Assembly (NCBI GenBank): GCA_020434645.1
Contig: JAGRAK010000031.1
Coordinates: 1-11,623 of the forward strand
Reading direction: 5' to 3'
From: Bdellovibrionales bacterium
GTDB taxonomy: Bacteria; Bdellovibrionota; Bdellovibrionia; Bdellovibrionales; UBA1609
DNA: 11,623 bases
Shown here: positions 6,735-11,623 of the stretch, piece after piece
Layout: each line of letters opens with the position of its first letter
How positions within the stretch are numbered: the stretch's first letter is position 1
The notes under the pieces: generated by a model
The model's database searches: none
Seen by the model: only the letters and a program-made list of their open reading frames with translations
Told to the model about the DNA's origin: nothing
Position numbers and translations under genes: made by a program

Positions 6735-7729
6735 AGAAGGTATTGGTCACTGGGGCTACAGGGTTTTTAGGGAGCCATTTAGCTCATAAACTAAAATCGT
6801 TAGGTCATAAAGTGATGGCGACCGGACGTGATATAAAAAAGGCTCAAACACTTAAAGAGTCTGATATTGAATTTCTACCTCTTGATTTAAGTGATGCTAA
6901 TGATGTTTTAGAGTTGCCGCTAGATGTCGGCTGGGTGTTTCATTGTGCGGCGCTGTCATCACCATGGGGTCGGTACAAAGATTTTTATTCGGCAAATGTG
7001 CAGGCTACAAAAAACTTATGTGCTCATTATGAAGCAAGTGATCTTGGTAAATTTGTGTATGTCTCATCGCCTAGCATTTATACGGATTTTATTTCGCAAC
7101 TCAATGTGAGCGAGGCCTCTAGTCTGCCGAAAAACAATCTCAATTATTATATCGAAACAAAAAAAATAGCTGAAAATATTGTGGATGATTTTTATCTAAA
7201 AGGTCTTCCTGCCATAACTATTCGACCTCAAGGCATAATCGGAGCTGGAGATGTGAGTATATTCCCGCGCATCTTGCGTTCAGCACGTAAAGGAGTATTA
7301 CCCAAAATAGGCAGTGGGTGTACGCATTTAGATTTGACGTACGTCGACAATGTCGTGGAAGCCCTCATTTGTGCGGCCAGTAGTGACCCACGTTTTAATG
7401 GTCAAAAATACAATATTACAAATGATGAGCCAGTTGAATTGTATTCAACAATAGATGGTTTATTGGCTCAACTGGGTATAGCGTTTAAGTGGAGGAGCCT
7501 TTCTGTGGCAAGGGCGCTCGCAATAGCAAGTGCACTTGAGAGCGTGTATGGCTGGCTCCCAAAAAATTTTGAGCCGCCACTGACTCGCTATTCAGTTTGC
7601 ACATTTGCCTTTGATCGAACGCTGGATATTTCGCGTGCCAAGAGTGATCTGGGGTATGCTCCTAAGATTTCTATTGAACAGGGACTTTGCCATGTTCTTG
7701 ATCACTACAAGGGGATTCTGCGTGGTTAA
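6731..7729 (+). CDS. NAD(P)-dependent extended SDR, 3-beta-HSD/OleD-like reductase
   Basis: A 332-residue extended short-chain dehydrogenase. The N-terminal Rossmann motif is TGATGFLG (7-14). Ser112/Ser113 in YVSSPSIY and Y140-xxx-K144 (YIETK) form the catalytic set. The C-terminal half has IRPQGIIGAGD, FPRILRSARKG and HLDLTYVDNVVEAL, the pattern of 3-beta-hydroxysteroid dehydrogenase-type enzymes including OleD. OleD reduces a 2-alkyl-3-keto acid to the hydroxy acid. By analogy this enzyme may reduce the product of the ketosynthase encoded first in the operon, which is inference. The GTG start at 6731 overlaps the previous stop by 4 bases, with GAAGGTG (6717-6723) 7 bases upstream. All catalytic residues are present, so it should be active. 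A sugar-nucleotide epimerase role is less likely given the lipid-type neighbours. Confidence 0.88.
   Translation: MKKVLVTGATGFLGSHLAHKLKSLGHKVMATGRDIKKAQTLKESDIEFLPLDLSDANDVLELPLDVGWVFHCAALSSPWGRYKDFYSANVQATKNLCAHYEASDLGKFVYVSSPSIYTDFISQLNVSEASSLPKNNLNYYIETKKIAENIVDDFYLKGLPAITIRPQGIIGAGDVSIFPRILRSARKGVLPKIGSGCTHLDLTYVDNVVEALICAASSDPRFNGQKYNITNDEPVELYSTIDGLLAQLGIAFKWRSLSVARALAIASALESVYGWLPKNFEPPLTRYSVCTFAFDRTLDISRAKSDLGYAPKISIEQGLCHVLDHYKGILRG
7709..7715 (+). promoter_or_regulatory. Ribosome binding site fixing the metallo-hydrolase start
   Basis: AAGGGGA lies 6 bases before the GTG at 7722. It sets the start of the metallo-hydrolase there instead of at the in-frame codon at 7605, which lies deep within the SDR gene. 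Confidence 0.65.
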
Positions 7730-8561
7730 TATTTCATTTCTTAAATCGGGGCACTGTTTTCACCCAGAATTTGTTAGCAAGAAGGGCGGTTCATTTCAAT
7801 CGGTAATGTTTCCGGCAACTGTGGCATTAATTGAACATCCGAGATATGGCGTACTGCTTTTTGACACGGGGTACTCTGAACATTTTTTTACGGCGACTAA
7901 GAAGTTCCCTGAAAAGCTTTATCGTATGGTCACCCCGGTTGAATTAAATCAGACAGAAATACTTCGTAACCAACTAAAAGAGCGTGGCATTGGAGTAAAA
8001 GATGTTAAAAATATATTTTTATCTCATTTTCATGGTGATCATATTGGGGGGGTGAAGGATTATCCTGATGCTCAGTTTATTTACGATCACGCTTCGTACG
8101 ATTCGTTGAAAAATCTGTCTAACTTCTCAGCTCTTCGTCGTGCATTTTTACCTCAACTCCTTCCATCGAATTTTATTGAGAGAAGTCTCCCCGTTCATAG
8201 TGCTCAAATGAGTGCGTGTGCTGAAGTCGAGGGTTTTTTGACAGGCTATGATATGTTTGGTGATCAATCGGTTGTGGCTGTTTATTTGCCAGGACACGAA
8301 ATTGGTCATATGGGGCTAATTGTTCGTGCAAACGATCAGAAGACATATTTGTTAGCAGCAGATGCGGCCTATCACCGAGACGCTTATCTCAAAGGGTGTT
8401 TGCCGCACCCACTGGCTAGAATAATTATTCAAGATTATGATGCCTACAAAACTACAAATGATAAATTGAGTCACCTGAGTGTCGCGCGTCCTGAAATCAC
8501 AATCATACCATGTCACTGTATGGATACTTTTACCGATATTCGCTCTGAAGTTGTGAAGTAG
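7722..8561 (+). CDS. Metallo-beta-lactamase-fold hydrolase, lactonase-like
   Basis: A 279-residue MBL-fold hydrolase, which normally binds two zinc ions and opens ester, lactone or thioester bonds with an activated water. The metal ligands are all visible: H102, H104, D106 and H107 in SHFHGDHIGG, H192 in LPGHEIGHMGL, D214 in LAADAAYH, and H265 in IPCHC. The strand LLFDTG (46-50) and the PGHxxGH and DAAY patterns are those of the AHL-lactonase (AiiA-type) branch. No signal peptide is seen, so it should be cytoplasmic. It overlaps the SDR gene by 8 bases and precedes the adenylate-forming gene by 3. Its place in the operon suggests it acts on a pathway intermediate such as a lactone or acyl thioester, or clears a by-product. 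A quorum-quenching role is possible by family but not suggested by context. Confidence 0.88.
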   Translation: MVNISFLKSGHCFHPEFVSKKGGSFQSVMFPATVALIEHPRYGVLLFDTGYSEHFFTATKKFPEKLYRMVTPVELNQTEILRNQLKERGIGVKDVKNIFLSHFHGDHIGGVKDYPDAQFIYDHASYDSLKNLSNFSALRRAFLPQLLPSNFIERSLPVHSAQMSACAEVEGFLTGYDMFGDQSVVAVYLPGHEIGHMGLIVRANDQKTYLLAADAAYHRDAYLKGCLPHPLARIIIQDYDAYKTTNDKLSHLSVARPEITIIPCHCMDTFTDIRSEVVK

Positions 8562-8564
8562 CCT

Positions 8565-9899
8565 ATGTCGAAGTTTGTGCAAAAGTTAGTCACTGTTTTT
8601 CATTTTATAAAATATCGTTATTTTATGAATTTCAAAAGTCGAGAGTGTCTACTCAAGTGGCAGGAGAAAAAAATATTCTCGCTACTTAAGATTGTGACAA
8701 AGAGATCTCCTTTTTATTCGAGCCTTGTTGATGTATCTTACTTAAAATATCCAATAGTAGACAAAGCCGTGATGATGACCAACTTTAATGAGCTCAACAC
8801 ACGAGAGCTTAGGCGAGATGAAGCACTTCAGCTGGCTTTAAAGAGTGAACGCGATCGTGACTTTTCACCTATGATAAATGGAGTCACTATAGGGCTTTCT
8901 TCTGGCACGTCTGGGCATCGTGGTTTATTTTTAGCAAGTGCATATGAGCGGGCAAAATATGCCGGAATCATTTTAGCTAAAGCACTGCCTCGAGGTCGTG
9001 TTTTTAAAAAAAATAAAATTGCACTTTTTTTGAGAGCCAATAGTAATTTATATGAAGCGGTGGGTTCGCGTTTAATTGATTTTCGTTTTTTTGATATTTG
9101 CAAAGATATTGACTCTCATATTTCGATCCTTAATAAAATGCAGCCTGATCTGCTGATCGCTCAGGCTTCTGTTTTGAGATATCTTGCAGCAAAGCAAAAA
9201 TCAGGCGAGTTAAAGATTAATCCAATTCGCATATTTTCTGCTGCTGAAGTATTAGAGGATTTTGATCGAGATTTTATTAAAGCCGCATTCAAACAGAATA
9301 TTCATCAGATTTACCAATGCACAGAGGGTTTTGTTGCCATTTCTTGTGAGTTTGGAGAACTTCACTTGAATGAGGATTTAATGTTGATCGAAAAAGAAGT
9401 TATCGGTGAGGCTGATCATAAATTTCAGCCTATTTTAACTGATTTTAATCGCATCACGCAGCCCATAATTCGGTATCGCCTGAATGATATTTTAACTGAA
9501 GAAACCAAAGCTTGCCGTTGTGGTTCTGTTTATAGAAGACTCTCAAGTATTGAGGGACGCCATGATGACGTTGTCTATTTCATGAGTAAATTAGATGGGC
9601 AATATATTCATATATGGTCAGACCTAATTCGAGCGCGCATACTATATTCAGGTGATGAGATTCTGGAGTATAGGGTGCATCAAAATAAGGACGCTAGTCT
9701 TCATATTATGGTCAAGACAAACTCAAATTATGAGACTGTCTGCCAAAAAATTAGAACAGAGATGGAGGCGCTAGCTCGAGATAAAAAATGTTTACTGCCG
9801 ACCATCAGCTTTTCGGAGTTTACTTTAAATGCTGATTTCACTATGAAGCAGAGGCGAATACGTTCAGATTTTCAGGCTCTAGATAATGTGCGAAATTAA
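8565..9899 (+). CDS. PaaK/F390-synthetase-like adenylate-forming enzyme
   Basis: A 444-residue member of the ANL superfamily, closest in pattern to phenylacetate-CoA ligase and coenzyme F390 synthetase-related proteins. Such enzymes activate a carboxylate with ATP to an acyl-AMP and usually pass it to CoA or another nucleophile. The phosphate-binding loop is GLSSGTSGHRG (110-120), the A5-type motif is YQCTEGF (250-256) followed by LHLNED (266-271), then IRYRLND (302-308), a CRCG pair (317-320) and GRHDD (331-335). A Lys/Arg-rich tail (MKQRRIRSD, 427-435) may carry the A10 lysine. I recall that this subfamily is often annotated only as a putative adenylate-forming enzyme. ATG at 8565 is 3 bases after the previous stop, with GAAG 6 bases upstream. 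It is last in the operon. A role in activating the condensed or hydroxylated acid, or ring closure as in OleC, is inference. Confidence 0.87.
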   Translation: MSKFVQKLVTVFHFIKYRYFMNFKSRECLLKWQEKKIFSLLKIVTKRSPFYSSLVDVSYLKYPIVDKAVMMTNFNELNTRELRRDEALQLALKSERDRDFSPMINGVTIGLSSGTSGHRGLFLASAYERAKYAGIILAKALPRGRVFKKNKIALFLRANSNLYEAVGSRLIDFRFFDICKDIDSHISILNKMQPDLLIAQASVLRYLAAKQKSGELKINPIRIFSAAEVLEDFDRDFIKAAFKQNIHQIYQCTEGFVAISCEFGELHLNEDLMLIEKEVIGEADHKFQPILTDFNRITQPIIRYRLNDILTEETKACRCGSVYRRLSSIEGRHDDVVYFMSKLDGQYIHIWSDLIRARILYSGDEILEYRVHQNKDASLHIMVKTNSNYETVCQKIRTEMEALARDKKCLLPTISFSEFTLNADFTMKQRRIRSDFQALDNVRN

Positions 9900-11623
9900 A
9901 ATTCATTTTCAAATATTTTAAGTAGAATTCTAGGGAAAGTTGAGTGCTCTTGTTTTTCAGTTACAAGTCTTGAGCCCTTCGTGTACTGCTCAAAAATTTC
10001 ACTCATATGAGCAACAAAGTCAGGACTGTATATCAGGAGCCCACTTTCGATATCATGGACAAAGCTTCTGCGGCTGACATTTACAGAGCCGATGAATGCA
10101 AAGTCATTATCAATAAGCATAAACTTAGAGTGTAAAATAGATTCAGCCGTCCATTCATAGATTTTCACTTTGTCTTGAAGTTGATTGATGCTCTCTTTGT
10201 TCATTTGCGTATAGAGCCAGTCAAGAGTGTCGCCTTTTAAGTCAATGCGGGTTTGAATGGTGACATCAACCCCTCGTGCAGCCGCACGTTCAATAGCACT
10301 TGATATAGCGTCTGTAGGTCTAAGGTAGGGGCTTGAAATTTTAACCGTATGCTCGGCCTTGTCGATCATTTCTACAAAGAGTTTTTCAAGCTGCATGTTA
10401 TCATTAAATGGTACAGACATTATATGCCGTATCAGAGGACTAGATGTATCAAGTGAGTGTGGGTCGATTGATAATCTGCCATTACTAGAGTCAATAAAGT
10501 CTATGTTTTGAGATTTAGTTTCTCTGTTCCAAAAAGTGAGTAAGTGGGAGTACATGGTTTGAGCTGCTTTGGGTGATGTGATTTTAATTTCAAAGTCACT
10601 CCAGTGGACAAAATTCTCTTCTTTATCTTTACCGTACTGTACAAGTTCAGGGAAGTCAGAGTGATCAGGTACTGTGAGAAATAAAAATCCGTCGTGAATA
10701 TTTCGCCCGCCAGTGACTATCACATTGTTTTCGGGTTTTTCAGAAGACAATGTCACAAACACTTTGACATGCATATTACGATGAAATTCGTTGAGTTTAT
10801 CAGTTGTGCGAGAGAGCCCCTCATTTACGGCATAGTATTTATATTCTTGTAGTCTGATATTGCCGTTCTCACGTGCTAGATTTTGCAGAAGGACGTGGTC
10901 TTTATCAGTTTGCATGTAGTCAGTGGTGAGTATTTGCACAAGTGTGCCGCGATCAGCATGATATTTCAGCAGCCTGACCATAACATTACCATAAAAATCG
11001 CTGCGAAAAACGAGTGATGATACAAAAATAGCATCAAATTTTGGAGCACGCGAAAAATCAAGTTTAGCATATGGGTTGGCGCTTGTGATGAACTCATCAG
11101 ATACGGGGCTGCCAAGTAGAGTCTCTACTTTAGCGCGAAAACCAGATTCAGGGGCGTCTAAGGTTTCAATTTTTTCAGCATTTTGTGCGCAGGTCATATT
11201 TTGAAACTGATTGGTGAAAAACATATTCTGCCCGGGGAGTGGGTTCGAATCACTTTTATAGTCACAAGTCTCTTTGTGCTGGTTCAGTTTTTTTAATAGC
11301 GGGAAAGCCGTCACTTCATTTATTAAATTTACGCCGCCTGCGATTTTTTCGTCTTTTGGGTTCCAAAATACGAGTGAGCATTTTGAAATATTGGGAGTGA
11401 ATTTTAAAACAGCTGGGCGTATGCTCACATTTTCTCTATTTGAAAGTTCAAAGGCAATTCTCTTAGCGGTCACTGTTTTATTTAAGGTGTCTTCAATTTT
11501 AAGGGTAACGGGTGCATCGCATGATATTTCAGCCGCGGCAGTAAAGCCCAGAGTACTGGCCAGTTTTAAATTGTATTTAGAGTTTGAAGTGTTTGAGATT
11601 AAGAAAAACTTTGACGGCTGCTT
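9896..11623 (-). CDS. Phospholipase D/cardiolipin synthase-like protein, 5' end beyond window
   Basis: PLD-superfamily protein reading open to the right edge; at least 575 residues are visible and the true start is outside the window. The second HKD motif is intact (HSKFMLID at 10132-10109, then GSVNVSRRSF and a downstream Glu). The first is HVKVFVTL (10771-10748) followed by GGRNIHDGF, so the motif's Asp is replaced by Leu although the His and Lys remain. The layout with two HKD halves resembles cardiolipin synthase and related transphosphatidylases. The visible N-terminal 150 residues are beta-rich with four cysteines (ISCDAP, SKCSLV, ETCDYK, MTCAQN), which hints at disulfides and an exported location. 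No membrane segment is seen. It converges on the six-gene operon, sharing a TTAA at the stops, so it is probably regulated separately. Substrate unknown. Confidence 0.85.
   Translation of the reverse strand, partial: KQPSKFFLISNTSNSKYNLKLASTLGFTAAAEISCDAPVTLKIEDTLNKTVTAKRIAFELSNRENVSIRPAVLKFTPNISKCSLVFWNPKDEKIAGGVNLINEVTAFPLLKKLNQHKETCDYKSDSNPLPGQNMFFTNQFQNMTCAQNAEKIETLDAPESGFRAKVETLLGSPVSDEFITSANPYAKLDFSRAPKFDAIFVSSLVFRSDFYGNVMVRLLKYHADRGTLVQILTTDYMQTDKDHVLLQNLARENGNIRLQEYKYYAVNEGLSRTTDKLNEFHRNMHVKVFVTLSSEKPENNVIVTGGRNIHDGFLFLTVPDHSDFPELVQYGKDKEENFVHWSDFEIKITSPKAAQTMYSHLLTFWNRETKSQNIDFIDSSNGRLSIDPHSLDTSSPLIRHIMSVPFNDNMQLEKLFVEMIDKAEHTVKISSPYLRPTDAISSAIERAAARGVDVTIQTRIDLKGDTLDWLYTQMNKESINQLQDKVKIYEWTAESILHSKFMLIDNDFAFIGSVNVSRRSFVHDIESGLLIYSPDFVAHMSEIFEQYTKGSRLVTEKQEHSTFPRILLKIFENEF

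Larger units (their letters stand above)
3871..9899 (+). other. Six-gene operon combining Ole-like and betaine-lipid enzymes
   Basis: All six genes lie on the plus strand with junctions of +15, -4, -4, -8 and +3 bases, using the start choices given for each gene. Three junctions are overlaps of stop and GTG start, each with a Shine-Dalgarno sequence inside the upstream gene. This pattern implies cotranscription and translational coupling, so the six proteins probably serve one pathway. The enzyme set is ketosynthase, N-methyltransferase, aminocarboxypropyl transferase, NAD(P)-dependent reductase, metallo-hydrolase and adenylate-forming enzyme. No acyl carrier protein, transporter or regulator is included, so acyl substrates presumably come from the general acyl-CoA or acyl-ACP pool. 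The final product is not known from the sequence. Confidence 0.8.

Noticed and set aside
7605..7721. Longer metallo-hydrolase starting at 7605
   Set aside because: It would overlap the SDR gene by 125 bases and add non-MBL sequence; the AAGGGGA site fixes the GTG at 7722.
7722..8561. Metallo-hydrolase as a quorum-quenching AHL lactonase
   Set aside because: The metal motif fits the lactonase branch, but the tight coupling to lipid-type biosynthetic genes favours a pathway role; the motif alone cannot separate the two.
11473..11473. PLD gene start at the GTG at 11473
   Set aside because: The same frame stays open to the window edge at 11623, the GTG lies in the middle of a continuous beta-rich domain, and no ribosome binding site is evident.

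Overview
The window reads as a gene-dense bacterial chromosome segment with no visible RNA genes, insertion sequences or CRISPR arrays. Coding density is close to complete: the only gap above 100 bases is the divergent intergenic region at about 3708-3870. Base composition is moderately AT-rich. The mix of genes, including a degenerate receiver/PilZ-like protein next to pdxH and mmsA, is compatible with a Bdellovibrionota-like or other deep-branching proteobacterial-type host. That placement is inference from gene style, not from a marker gene.

Left arm, minus strand (about 3707 down to 1): a methylmalonate-semialdehyde dehydrogenase (mmsA), then pyridoxamine 5'-phosphate oxidase (pdxH), then a large receiver/PilZ-like regulatory protein that runs off the left edge. 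The regulatory gene has no canonical start codon at the expected place; a well-placed ribosome binding site points to an ATC codon.

Centre, plus strand (3871-9899): six tightly packed genes, with overlaps or gaps of 15 bases or less, that look like one translationally coupled operon. In order they encode a FabH/OleA-type ketosynthase, a BtaB-like N-methyltransferase, a BtaA-like (DUF3419) 3-amino-3-carboxypropyl transferase, a 3-beta-HSD/OleD-type extended SDR reductase, a lactonase-like metallo-beta-lactamase-fold hydrolase, and a PaaK/F390-synthetase-like adenylate-forming enzyme. BtaA plus BtaB is the pathway for betaine head groups (DGTS-type lipids). The other four echo the condense-reduce-activate logic of the Ole (long-chain olefin/beta-lactone) pathway, with OleB and OleC absent and replaced by unrelated enzymes. 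The simplest reading is an uncharacterised pathway that builds an unusual acyl backbone and decorates it with a homoserine-betaine group. This is the most interesting system in the window.

Right arm, minus strand (11623 down to 9896): a phospholipase D/cardiolipin-synthase superfamily protein, cut at its 5' end by the window edge. Its first HKD motif lacks the aspartate and its second is intact. Its stop codon overlaps that of the last operon gene in a shared TTAA.

The divergent region 3708-3870 separates mmsA from the operon. It contains a 7-base inverted repeat with a 15-base spacer just upstream of the operon's ribosome binding site, and a GC-rich hairpin holding a very strong minus-strand Shine-Dalgarno sequence.
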